The position numbers and the translations under genes were made by a program. Shown in pieces: positions 22,179 through 28,618 of a DNA stretch of 28,946 nt; the stretch's first letter is position 1; every line of letters begins with the position of its first letter. This DNA comes from a virus. Under the pieces are notes generated by a model, which had not been told where the DNA came from, did no database searches, and saw nothing but the letters and a program-made list of their open reading frames with translations. The stretch lies in the IMG/VR virus record IMGVR_UViG_3300033273_000440, positions 1 to 28,946 of that record; one strand, written 5' to 3'.

Positions 22179-22906
22179 GACTCGTTACTATCACAGAAAG
22201 CAATGGCGTAGCAGTGCCTTTGCAGCGGCTCCCGCTAATTCAGCGAAACCCAGTAGGCCAACCGCGCTACTACTGGAACGAGGCGCGTCCTGATCTCAAG
22301 TACAGCTCGATCACGTCAATCTTATCTGCGACTCAATCTGAGAGTACAAAGCACGCTTTGCGCAGGTGGAAGCAAAAGATCATCAGTGAGGGCGGTGATC
22401 CTGATGAGACTCGTGATCAAGCCGCTAAGCGTGGCTCTCAGATTCACGACTGGTTTGAGGCGTTTTTGCATCACGAAGCACCGGAACCGCCTGAACACAT
22501 TGCGCCATGGTGTGAGCGCCTAGCAGCCTCACCGCTGTGGAAGCACCTGGATCACGTCGTCTGCACGGAGCATCAGGTCTGCAGCGATGAAGGCGTTGTG
22601 CCGTTTGCAGGCACCCTCGACGCCCTAGTCAAGCTCAACGGTGAGTTCGTGCTGTTGGACCTCAAAACCAAGGCTGAGAACAAGGCCAAGCCAACCAAGC
22701 AGATCAGCGATGAAGCAATGTGCCAGCTGCAGGCCTACAGGATCTGTCTTGCTGAGAACTACGGCATTCAGGTAGATCGCTTTCTGGCTCTTTATGCCTT
22801 CCCTGATCAGCCCGCGGTTCCTGTGGCAGCCAGTGGTGCAGAGCTAGAGCGGCATGAGTCGCATTGGACACAACGAATTCAAGCTTTTAGTCTTCTCAAC
22901 CCGTAG
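22175..22906 (+). CDS. RecB-like PD-(D/E)XK exonuclease
   Basis: The 243-residue protein starts at GTG 22175, overlapping the previous stop. RecB-family motifs are clear: KRGSQIHDWFE (85-95, H91 as metal ligand), a GTLDALVKLNGEFVLLDLKT run (146-165) with D149, D162 and K164, and QLQAYRICLAENYGI (184-198), where Q184 and Y188 fit the QxxxY element. Such enzymes resect double-strand ends 5' to 3' and work with annealing proteins, here the DUF1071-like protein of the divergent operon. The N-terminal ~55 residues are not conserved in pattern. Confidence 0.87.
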   Translation: MRLVTITESNGVAVPLQRLPLIQRNPVGQPRYYWNEARPDLKYSSITSILSATQSESTKHALRRWKQKIISEGGDPDETRDQAAKRGSQIHDWFEAFLHHEAPEPPEHIAPWCERLAASPLWKHLDHVVCTEHQVCSDEGVVPFAGTLDALVKLNGEFVLLDLKTKAENKAKPTKQISDEAMCQLQAYRICLAENYGIQVDRFLALYAFPDQPAVPVAASGAELERHESHWTQRIQAFSLLNP

Positions 22907-22951
22907 GACTGCCGGTAGTATTGGATCACGAGGCACCCAATCGCCGCCTCG
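22893..22951 (+). promoter_or_regulatory. Promoter candidate with 5' hairpin before 22961
   Basis: TTCTCA (22893-22898), a 17-base spacer and TAGTAT (22916-22921) make a weak sigma70-like promoter overlapping the exonuclease 3' end. A start near 22928 would place a perfect hairpin (CGAGGC 22929-22934 with GCCTCG 22946-22951) at the mRNA 5' end. The loop contains CCCAATCGC, a word repeated in leaders of the GC-rich region. The hairpin ends nine bases before the ATG at 22961. Confidence 0.4.
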
Positions 22952-22960
22952 CCTCCGGCC

Positions 22961-23149
22961 ATGAAAACCAAAAACTTCTACTTCCACATCTCAAACACTG
23001 GGGTGCGTGATTTCGTCAACGCATACAGCTTTGTTGATGCTCAAGCCCGCGCTTGGCGTCAATACCCAGACGAGGTTGGACGCTTGGTTTGGGAAGACCC
23101 AACTGATCCCGTCCCTGACGTTCCTAACCCTGCACCCCTTGCCGCTTAA
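22961..23149 (+). CDS. Small hypothetical protein
   Basis: The 62-residue product starts at ATG 22961. The sequence (NFYFHISNTGVRDFVNAYSF, then VDAQARAWRQYPDEVGRLVW) has an alpha/beta look and ends in a Pro/Asp-rich tail (EDPTDPVPDVPNPAPLAA). It begins a new block after a 54-base gap with a possible promoter and hairpin. The function is unknown. Confidence 0.68.
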   Translation: MKTKNFYFHISNTGVRDFVNAYSFVDAQARAWRQYPDEVGRLVWEDPTDPVPDVPNPAPLAA

Positions 23150-23151
23150 TC

Positions 23152-23490
23152 ATGGACACCTATCAAAACTCTGCTGAAAATCTTTTGCGCGAACTGGCGC
23201 ACCTCAAGTCAAAGGAGCGTTTCCTGCAAGACGACATCAGAGCTGTTCAAACCCTGCTCAATCATCACGTAGACAACGGCGATCTTGACCATCTCAAAAC
23301 AGAAGCATCCAGCACCTATCGGTTCGAGGAGGCCAACTTTGTTTATAGCTCTGGCCGCATTACTTGGAGCTACGACAATTGTCCAGATGTCCAGGCTGCT
23401 GCTGAAAATCTCAAGGAACTTCAGGAGACTGCGCAAGCTATTGGCCAAGCTGTTCGCAAACAAGGCAAACCGTTCTGGACAGTGCGATGA
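23152..23490 (+). CDS. Coiled-coil hypothetical protein
   Basis: The 112-residue product starts two bases after the previous stop. Two long helices (ENLLRELAHLKSKERFLQDD, then VQAAAENLKELQETAQAIGQ) flank a short beta segment (YRFEEANFVYSSGRITWSYD). This is probably a dimeric accessory protein. No recognised family. Confidence 0.68.
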   Translation: MDTYQNSAENLLRELAHLKSKERFLQDDIRAVQTLLNHHVDNGDLDHLKTEASSTYRFEEANFVYSSGRITWSYDNCPDVQAAAENLKELQETAQAIGQAVRKQGKPFWTVR

Positions 23491-23729
23491 CCTACGGAAT
23501 CGGCCCCGTTGAGTTGTTGGTCTATCACGCAAACAACAGGCTGCGTAAACCCAACCGCCACATCAATCAAACCCAAGCACGCGCTGTCCTAGAGGAAACA
23601 GCAAAACTCCTTGAGAAATCAATGGACGCAAAGAACGATCCAGGAATTGATGCCTACAGCATCATCAACTGCATCAGATTCCTTGCACGCACACCATCTG
23701 ATTACTTCGAACTTCACACCCAGGAATGA
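23487..23729 (+). CDS. Small hypothetical protein
   Basis: The 80-residue product overlaps both neighbours by four bases. It is helical (PVELLVYHANNRLRKPNRHI, then ARAVLEETAKLLEKSMDAKN and YSIINCIRFLARTPSDYFE). There is no signal, metal or membrane motif. Its function is unknown; it is co-translated with the following DNA-binding protein. Confidence 0.68.
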   Translation: MTYGIGPVELLVYHANNRLRKPNRHINQTQARAVLEETAKLLEKSMDAKNDPGIDAYSIINCIRFLARTPSDYFELHTQE

Positions 23730-24475
23730 TCGGCTCCAAGTACACCAGAACCTGTGTCAAATGCAAAAAAGAGTTTGACGTAAAGATCATGCGCAATGGC
23801 AGACCGTCAAAGCGCAAGACCTGCAGTCATGCTTGTCATCACTCCATCAAGGCTCCACGCAAACCTGTATGGAAAAAAGAAGAACTTGAATACCTTGATC
23901 AGTTGGCCTTGGCAATGCCAATCGTGTCTGTGTACAGAACGTACAACAGATGGGCTTCTGAGAATGGCTTCGAACGTCGCACCTTGAATTCCATTCAGCA
24001 CAAGGTTTACAGGGAATGCGGCTCAACAAAGCCAATCCTTGGCTACTTCACCTTCAGGGAAATTGCTGACCTATTGCAAATCTCTCCCTGGACAGTTGCT
24101 TTCTGGAAGCAATTAAAAACCAACCCCTTGGAGGTCTACCAAAGGCACAAAAACAAAGGCATCAACTACATCAGCAGGAAAAACTTCAAGCAATTTGCCT
24201 TGAGCCATCCAGAAAAACTTGGTGGCACAAATCGACGCGGCCTTCTTGTTTTGCTTGAAGACGAAAAGTTGGTTGATGAGATCTTGAAGGCGCATCCCAA
24301 GCGCAACACCTCTGTGCTTCCGCCAAAACGTGTCCGGTGCATCGAGACAAACAAGATTTACCCAAGCATCCACGAAGCAAGTCGTGCCAACTTCGTTGCC
24401 CGTCCAACGCTCACACGTGCCATCAAACGGGGGTGGCGTGCCAATGGTCATCACTTTGAATTCCTGGACTGGTGA
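23726..24475 (+). CDS. Multi-domain DNA-binding protein (zinc finger, HTH, NUMOD-like)
   Basis: This 249-residue basic protein has three modules. Residues 10-37 form a zinc finger (CVKCKKEF ... KTCSHACH). Residues ~108-129 form a helix-turn-helix (FREIADLLQISPWTVAFWKQ). Residues ~205-247 (CIETNKIYPSIHEASRANFV, then TLTRAIKRGWRANGHHFEF) resemble the NUMOD1/intron-encoded-nuclease repeat that anchors homing endonucleases to DNA. No GIY-YIG, HNH or other nuclease motif is visible, so it may be a regulator derived from a homing endonuclease tail. It is coupled to a zinc-ribbon gene that starts within its stop. Confidence 0.72.
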   Translation: MIGSKYTRTCVKCKKEFDVKIMRNGRPSKRKTCSHACHHSIKAPRKPVWKKEELEYLDQLALAMPIVSVYRTYNRWASENGFERRTLNSIQHKVYRECGSTKPILGYFTFREIADLLQISPWTVAFWKQLKTNPLEVYQRHKNKGINYISRKNFKQFALSHPEKLGGTNRRGLLVLLEDEKLVDEILKAHPKRNTSVLPPKRVRCIETNKIYPSIHEASRANFVARPTLTRAIKRGWRANGHHFEFLDW

Positions 24476-24852
24476 AGCTCAACCGAAGACTTTGCCCGCA
24501 ATGCAAACACAGGAGCGTCAAACCTCTTAGCAGCAACAACCAGTCCGACGGCACTCGCTACAGAAGCTTTCGTTGCAACTCCTGTTCACACGAGTGGAAA
24601 ATCTGGGAATTAAACGAAGACCAAATCGTTCACTACCGCCTTCTCAAAAAAATCATGCGGCACCAATGCACCAAATGCGAAGGCACCACCTTCTTCGTCA
24701 AAGAAACCTTTCCCTACACCCGCTACACCTTGCGACAACTCAAATGCAAGTCCTGCGGAGCCAGCTTCTTCACCCGTGAATACATCATGGAAGAAGCCGA
24801 ATACTGTTGGCAAATGATCGGCGGTAAGTCGAAGCTGGTACTAAGGAAATGA
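24472..24852 (+). CDS. Double zinc-ribbon protein
   Basis: The 126-residue product starts at GTG 24472 inside the preceding stop. It has two treble zinc ribbons: C8/C11 with C35/C38 (CPQC ... CNSC) and C66/C69 with C92/C95 (CTKC ... CKSCG). The spacing resembles NrdR- and TFIIS-like ribbons. It is probably a nucleic-acid-binding regulator of phage transcription or replication. It overlaps the RusA gene by four bases. Confidence 0.75.
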   Translation: MKLNRRLCPQCKHRSVKPLSSNNQSDGTRYRSFRCNSCSHEWKIWELNEDQIVHYRLLKKIMRHQCTKCEGTTFFVKETFPYTRYTLRQLKCKSCGASFFTREYIMEEAEYCWQMIGGKSKLVLRK

Positions 24853-25292
24853 ACCATTGCTACTCCTGGAAAACTGTCGGGATCCCTGCACCACAGGGCA
24901 GTAAGACCCTTGGCCGATATGGTCAGCTCATTGAAAGCAGCAAGGCGCTCAAACCTTGGCGTCAGTTGATCGTTGACGATGCCAAGACGCTGCCCCTTGA
25001 AAAACCGCTTGACACTCCTATTGGTGTCTCGCTGGTATTTCTGTTTCCCAGGCCTAAACGGCACTTCACCACCAACGGGCAGATCAAGGCCAATGCACCC
25101 AGGTTCAAGACAACGCGGCCTGATCTTGATAAATGCACCCGCGCTGTCCTAGATGCCCTCACGATCGCTGGCGTGATCAAGGACGACAGCTTGGTGTACA
25201 GCATTTCGGTCTACAAGCGCTACTGCGCACGCAACGAAGACCCTGGGGTGCAGATCACTGTCATGGACACCGAAGACCTGCCGTTCAAGTGA
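24849..25292 (+). CDS. rusA: RusA-family Holliday junction resolvase
   Basis: A 147-residue protein with the RusA pattern: an N-terminal GIPAPQGSKTL strand (11-21), the SLVFLFPRPKRHF segment (61-73), then the acidic catalytic core RPDLDKCTRAVLDALTIAGV with D92, D94 and D102, and KDDSLV with D112/D113, ending with a beta strand (DPGVQITVMDTE). RusA cuts four-way DNA junctions, resolving branched intermediates before packaging. It completes a recombination set with the annealing protein and exonuclease and is the last gene of the rightward early operon. Confidence 0.9.
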   Translation: MNHCYSWKTVGIPAPQGSKTLGRYGQLIESSKALKPWRQLIVDDAKTLPLEKPLDTPIGVSLVFLFPRPKRHFTTNGQIKANAPRFKTTRPDLDKCTRAVLDALTIAGVIKDDSLVYSISVYKRYCARNEDPGVQITVMDTEDLPFK

Positions 25293-25293
25293 G

Positions 25294-25302
25294 TGCTATA
25301 CT
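25294..25302 (+). promoter_or_regulatory. Extended -10 promoter candidate
   Basis: TGC directly followed by TATACT matches an extended -10 element (TGnTATAAT type) with only one mismatch in the hexamer. It lies just after the rusA stop. No -35 box is visible, which extended -10 promoters tolerate. Transcription would start around 25309, only about ten bases before the hairpin. Confidence 0.45.
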
Positions 25303-25317
25303 CCATATGCGATTGGG

Positions 25318-25360
25318 TCGCCCTGAGCTGAGGCTGTGGTCTCACCGGGGCGATTTTTTT
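25318..25360 (+). terminator. Factor-independent terminator after rusA
   Basis: TCGCCC (25318-25323) pairs with GGGCGA (25348-25353), with an inner TGAG/CTCA stem, followed by seven T. It ends the rightward early operon. Because a promoter-like box lies just upstream, it could also end a very short RNA or act as an attenuator for the next gene. Confidence 0.75.
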
Positions 25361-25385
25361 ATGCTGGTGTCACGCAGGGGGCAGC

Positions 25386-26153
25386 ATGGAGATCACCATT
25401 GAGTTCGATGCAAAGGACATCGTTGGCAAGCTGACGGAGTTCGGCAAGGTGCAGCTCCCTACTGCTGCCAACAATGCGCTCAACCTCACCGCCTACCAGC
25501 TGCAGCAGACATATCGGCAAGAAGCTCAGAAGGTTTTCAAGAACGTCAGCAAGTACACCCTGAGTGGTTTTCTGTACGAGAAATCGACGCCTGAAACCCT
25601 GGAAGCGAGGGTCTACATCAACCCAGACCCACAGAAAGGCAACGCAAGGGCTGCTTACCTTGCACCTCACATCTACGGCGGTCCTGCTTACAGAACCCGG
25701 TTTCAGCAAGCTCTGTCAAACACGCAAGACCCATCCCGTGCTGCTTTTGGGGGTTCGATACTGGCCCCCAATCGGGTCATGGTTCCAACCCAGTCCCCCC
25801 GTGGCGTGCGCTTCAACCAGCAAGGCAACATGAGCCCTGGGCAGTACACGCAGATCTTGTCCTACCTGCGCAATACGGACTCGACTGGCACAGCGCAGAC
25901 CGGCCGAAAGCAGGCAAGGAAGGCAGGTATCAGCTACTTCTACATGAACCAAGCGATGGTGGATGAGCGCAGGAATTTACGAAATCGGAAGCCAGGTATC
26001 TTCATGCGTCGTGGAGGTCGTCTGCCATTGATGCGTGTGATGAGCGAGGCTCCCGTGCCGCATTTCAGTCAAACTTTTATGTTTCAAGAAATCGGCGAAG
26101 CAACTGCGAACTATTTGTTCCCGCAGTTTTTGGCGAAGCAAAAATTTCTGTAA
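25386..26153 (+). CDS. Minor tail protein Z-like
   Basis: The 255-residue protein starts at ATG 25386 after a GGGGG ribosome-binding stretch. The N-terminal half (IEFDAKDIVGKLTEFGKVQL, then TAANNALNLTAYQLQQTYRQ and NVSKYTLSGFLYEKSTPETL) resembles lambda gpZ/minor tail Z family proteins, where a basic helix binds the tail end near the head. A Gly/Arg-rich middle and aromatic end (MFQEIGEATANYLFPQFLAK) follow. In lambda Z lies just upstream of the tube gene; here it stands alone after the recombination operon. The family call is moderate. Confidence 0.6.
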   Translation: MEITIEFDAKDIVGKLTEFGKVQLPTAANNALNLTAYQLQQTYRQEAQKVFKNVSKYTLSGFLYEKSTPETLEARVYINPDPQKGNARAAYLAPHIYGGPAYRTRFQQALSNTQDPSRAAFGGSILAPNRVMVPTQSPRGVRFNQQGNMSPGQYTQILSYLRNTDSTGTAQTGRKQARKAGISYFYMNQAMVDERRNLRNRKPGIFMRRGGRLPLMRVMSEAPVPHFSQTFMFQEIGEATANYLFPQFLAKQKFL

Positions 26154-26239
26154 GTTCTTGCGGGCATTCGGTTTATGTCACCCGAAGTTCTTGCGAGGTG
26201 TCGGTTTAAGGGGCCAAGTTCTTGCGGGGTATCGGTTTA
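26152..26239 (+). repeat. Three direct repeats (iteron-like)
   Basis: Copies at 26152-26175, 26185-26208 and 26216-26239, periods 33 and 31. Each is 24 bp: an invariant 11-bp half AAGTTCTTGCG, a 5-bp variable core (GGCAT, AGGTG, GGGTA) and an invariant 8-bp half TCGGTTTA. Spacing near three helical turns puts all copies on one DNA face. The first copy begins inside the stop codon of the Z-like gene. They look like protein-binding sites, perhaps an origin or enhancer. Confidence 0.75.
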
Positions 26240-26297
26240 GGGCTGTACCGGAATCAGCCTGGTTTACTATTCTTTTCACACACACGGTTGGCATTAG

Positions 26298-26331
26298 TAA
26301 TACCCTCACAATCGCAATCTGAAGGGTATTA
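26298..26331. repeat. Inverted repeat near the iterons
   Basis: TAATACCCT (26298-26306) and AGGGTATTA (26323-26331) are perfect complements 16 bases apart. The loop contains ATCGCAAT. The element lies about 60 bp after the third direct repeat in AT-rich DNA, which suits an origin or a regulatory site. Confidence 0.6.
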
Positions 26332-26356
26332 GAATGCACAAGCAATCACACATGCA

Positions 26357-26372
26357 AGCAATTAGAATTGCT
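26357..26372. repeat. Short palindrome in the AT-rich tract
   Basis: AGCAATT AG AATTGCT is a 7+7 bp palindrome. The GCAAT word recurs on both strands between 26310 and 26420, and again near 28785-28840, which suggests a shared DNA-binding site family. Confidence 0.5.
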
Positions 26373-26704
26373 CACACATGAAATTGCAAGTACAAACAAA
26401 TGCAATTAAATAAATGTAGACGCAATTACAAATAACGCTTACAAAATGTGCAAAGTATAAAGAATAAACAATTAGGGGCATCCGGGACGCACCCGGCACC
26501 CGCCGCCCACGCGGCCCCCGCACCCTGCCCCTGGCCGTCCGTGCCTGTCAGCGGCCCACGCGGTCAAGCCGGATCATCCCGCCGCACAGTGTGCCAATCA
26601 AAAAATCGGCACCAATTTCGGCACGCTGCTAGCTACCGGTGGCCTTACCGGCTATTGTCTCTATTAAGCGCGGTCCCAATCGCATCCGCCGCGCTTCTAA
26701 AGCC

Positions 26705-26887
26705 ATGACCCTTTCCATCATCTGGTGGGGCTTGCTGCCCCTGCTGCTTGTGATCGCAGCGGTCGACCTGCTGACGATGAGTCAGCCCCGCCGCGTCCGA
26801 CTGCTCCGCCGTTCCGGCATGACTCAAGCGGCCATCGCTGACCGCTTGGGGATCAGTCGCTACCGCGTCCGCCAGGCTCTCGCCTGA
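26705..26887 (+). CDS. Small membrane protein with helix-turn-helix tail
   Basis: The 60-residue product starts at ATG 26705. The first ~22 residues form a membrane segment (TLSIIWWGLLPLLLVIAAVD). The rest (SQPRRVRLLRRSGMTQAAIA, then DRLGISRYRVRQALA) is a helix-turn-helix of the resolvase or sigma-like kind. Membrane-tethered HTH peptides of this form occur in marine Synechococcus and their phages from memory. CCCAATCGCATCC lies in the leader (26675-26687). It may regulate the cassette or attach DNA to the membrane. Confidence 0.7.
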   Translation: MTLSIIWWGLLPLLLVIAAVDLLTMSQPRRVRLLRRSGMTQAAIADRLGISRYRVRQALA

Positions 26888-26914
26888 CCCGTCCACCATT
26901 ACCCAATTGCACCC

Positions 26915-27160
26915 ATGACCCGTTTTATTCCCGCCGCGCTGCTTGCAGCCGGTTCAATTGCCCTAGGACTTGTGGCAGGCAATCAAGCCCGCCTCATTTC
27001 TGAATCCGACAGCGCCGCCGCTGCTGCCCCTGCTGCTCTGCCCTTTCTTTTCTTCGCTACGGCTGCCGCGACTACGGGCTTTGCTGCCGCTGTGTCCGCT
27101 TCTGACGCCACTGCCCGCCGGGGGGGCGCTCACCTTTCCGCTCTGGAGCGCTGCCTGTGA
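26915..27160 (+). CDS. Small two-segment membrane protein
   Basis: The 81-residue product starts at ATG 26915, directly after a CCCAATTGCACCC motif and without a Shine-Dalgarno site. Two hydrophobic segments (IPAALLAAGSIALGLVAGNQ and LPFLFFATAAATTGFAAAVS) are joined by a short polar link, with a basic tail. It is of unknown function. Its TGA overlaps the GTG of the next gene, so the two are coupled. Confidence 0.65.
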   Translation: MTRFIPAALLAAGSIALGLVAGNQARLISESDSAAAAAPAALPFLFFATAAATTGFAAAVSASDATARRGGAHLSALERCL

Positions 27161-27306
27161 CCTACCCCCTAGATCTGCCCCTATGGCTCGAGCAGGCAGA
27201 AATTGCCGAAGAACAACGACAGGCGCACATTGCCGCTAATGATCTGCCGGATGATTGGCAGCCCGACTCTGAAGACGTCGCCCCATGGTGGCGCCAACCT
27301 GACTAA
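27157..27306 (+). CDS. Small acidic hypothetical protein
   Basis: A 49-residue peptide from GTG 27157, too short for routine gene finding. It reads MTYPLDLPLWLEQAEIAEEQ, then RQAHIAANDLPDDWQPDSED and VAPWWRQPD. It is acidic with five Trp residues. The GTGA overlap with the previous stop and the next gene's similar leader support it. The function is unknown. Confidence 0.6.
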   Translation: MTYPLDLPLWLEQAEIAEEQRQAHIAANDLPDDWQPDSEDVAPWWRQPD

Positions 27307-27327
27307 CCCCATCGCACCCCCTAACCC

Positions 27328-27519
27328 GTGACCTTTCAACCTGACGCCCCATACGATCCCGCCGACAACCTGCCCCCCGCTGACATCCGAGAAGACTTTT
27401 CAGGTCTGACCTATGAAGCGGGATACAACCCCCAGCGCCTGCTTGATCGGCTCGCCGTATGGCTGCCTGCCGATCGGCTCGCTGAATTCATGGACGACCT
27501 GGCAATGGGTCGCATCTAA
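27328..27519 (+). CDS. Small acidic hypothetical protein
   Basis: The 63-residue product starts at GTG 27328, eight bases after a CCCCATCGCACCCC motif. It is acidic and Pro-rich at first (DAPYDPADNLPPADIREDFS), then helical (NPQRLLDRLAVWLPADRLAE, FMDDLAMGRI). No family recognised. It is followed by a terminator. Confidence 0.65.
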   Translation: MTFQPDAPYDPADNLPPADIREDFSGLTYEAGYNPQRLLDRLAVWLPADRLAEFMDDLAMGRI

Positions 27520-27525
27520 CCCCCT

Positions 27526-27548
27526 GCCCGCCATTGCGCGGGCTTTTT
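27526..27548 (+). terminator. Factor-independent terminator
   Basis: GCCCGC (27526-27531) pairs with GCGGGC (27538-27543) around CATTGC, followed by TTTTT. It begins seven bases after the preceding stop and is a strong GC-rich stem. Confidence 0.85.
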
Positions 27549-27575
27549 ATTTCCTACCCAATCGCACCCCAGGAA

Positions 27576-28265
27576 ATGCTCCAAACGCTCCGCTTCCATC
27601 TGACCCGCGTCAGTTCAAACGCTAAAACCGGACCAATCCCCGTCAGCACAAGCAGCAAGACCACTTGCCCCGCCACTTGCCCATTTATGGGCAATGGCTG
27701 TTATGCGGCCAGCGGTCCGCTTGCGATCCATTGGCAGGCGATCACGCGCGGCGACCGTGGCACCCCCCTAGCTGATTTCCTAGATCAGATCCGCAAGCTT
27801 CCCGCCGGTCAGCTGTGGCGCCACAACCAAGCGGGCGACCTGCCGCACAGCGGGGGCAAGATTTCCCGCCGCTTTATTCGTGCCATCGTCGACGCCAATC
27901 GGGGGCGCCGTGGTTTCACCTATACCCACCACGACCTGACCAAGGGCGAGAATCTGCCCCTCTTGCGGTATGCCAACCGCAACGGCTTCCGCGTCAACGT
28001 GTCGACCGAATCCGAAGCGGCCGCCGATCGCGCCATTGAAGCTGGCCTACCGGCCGTGATGGCCTGCCCTAGCACTGAAACCCGCAACACGTGGCGCACC
28101 CTTGCAGGCAATGCCGTCTTGGTCTGCCCAGCCCAGCGCAGCGACTCGAAGCAGTGCGCAACCTGCGAGCTTTGCCATACAAGAGGCCGCCGCGTGATCA
28201 TCGCTTTTAAAGCCCACGGAACGGGCAAGAAGAAGGCCGATGCGGCCATTGCCGCCGCTCAGTAG
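27576..28265 (+). CDS. Cys-rich conserved phage/plasmid protein (DUF7227-like)
   Basis: The 229-residue protein starts at ATG 27576 (AGGAA just before it); an upstream start at 27534 would lie inside the terminator. Motifs: SSNAKTGPIPVSTSSKTTCP (15-34) with CPATCPFMGNGCYAASGPLA following, QLWRHNQAGDLPHSGGKISR, RRGFTYTHHDLTKG, and a late cysteine set (LVCPAQRSDSKQCATCELCH) before RRVIIAFKAHGTGKKKADAA. This combination matches a widespread phage/plasmid family that I believe is DUF7227 (name from memory). The Cys groups suggest metal binding. The function is not known to me. Confidence 0.75.
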   Translation: MLQTLRFHLTRVSSNAKTGPIPVSTSSKTTCPATCPFMGNGCYAASGPLAIHWQAITRGDRGTPLADFLDQIRKLPAGQLWRHNQAGDLPHSGGKISRRFIRAIVDANRGRRGFTYTHHDLTKGENLPLLRYANRNGFRVNVSTESEAAADRAIEAGLPAVMACPSTETRNTWRTLAGNAVLVCPAQRSDSKQCATCELCHTRGRRVIIAFKAHGTGKKKADAAIAAAQ

Positions 28266-28291
28266 CCTGCAACCAATCACACCTACCCACG

Positions 28292-28314
28292 GCCCCCAAT
28301 GCGGGGGCTTTTTT
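28292..28314 (+). terminator. Factor-independent terminator
   Basis: GCCCCC (28292-28297) and GGGGGC (28303-28308) pair around AATGC, followed by six T. It ends the Cys-rich gene. Confidence 0.88.
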
Positions 28315-28399
28315 ATTGTCTAGGCTTGGGATACGTTCAGCCCCACGGGGCCGCAGTCAGCCGCGCATGGAACGGGGTGCGGTACTGCCGATCCGACCC

Positions 28400-28582
28400 A
28401 TGGCACCCATTAACACCCTGGCCCTCGTGCGCCAACAGTTGACCAAGCAGCAGCGCCTACGCTCAGCGCAACTGCTCACCGCCAAGGCTTATAGGGGCGT
28501 CCCGTACACTCAGGCACCCCATACGGCCCCACAGCCTGCCGATCTGACCTACAGGGGCAAGGCCTACCACGTCGACCGCTGA
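28400..28582 (+). CDS. Small protein with two YRG motifs (DUF4278-like)
   Basis: The 60-residue product starts at ATG 28400; the longer frame from 28316 has a non-conserved Arg-rich extension. After a helix (ALVRQQLTKQQRLRSAQLLT) come AKAYRGVPYTQ and LTYRGKAYHVDR. The twin L.YRG..Y pattern is characteristic of small cyanobacterial proteins (DUF4278-like, from memory), which supports a cyanobacterial host. It is basic; the role is unknown. Confidence 0.65.
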   Translation: MAPINTLALVRQQLTKQQRLRSAQLLTAKAYRGVPYTQAPHTAPQPADLTYRGKAYHVDR

Positions 28583-28618
28583 GCGCTCACAGCCCATAGG
28601 CCCCACGGCTGACCCTTC

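Larger units (their letters stand above)
26240..26704. other. Non-coding region: AT-rich tract then GC-rich leader
   Basis: No gene is supported here. About 26260-26470 is AT-rich with GCAAT/ATTGC words and the two inverted repeats. At about 26475 composition switches abruptly to GC-rich (GGGACGCACCCGGCACCCGC), continuing to the first gene of the cassette. Twin CGGCAC and TACCGG words lie at 26605-26655. An open frame through the GC-rich part lacks protein character. Confidence 0.6.

Noticed and set aside
26152-26239. CRISPR array
   Set aside because: Only three copies, spacers of 7-9 bp, and variation sits inside the repeat; no cas genes.
26448-26708. 86-residue Pro/Ala-rich frame in the GC-rich leader
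   Set aside because: GC-rich DNA stays open by chance; there are no motifs, and it crosses the compositional border and repeats.
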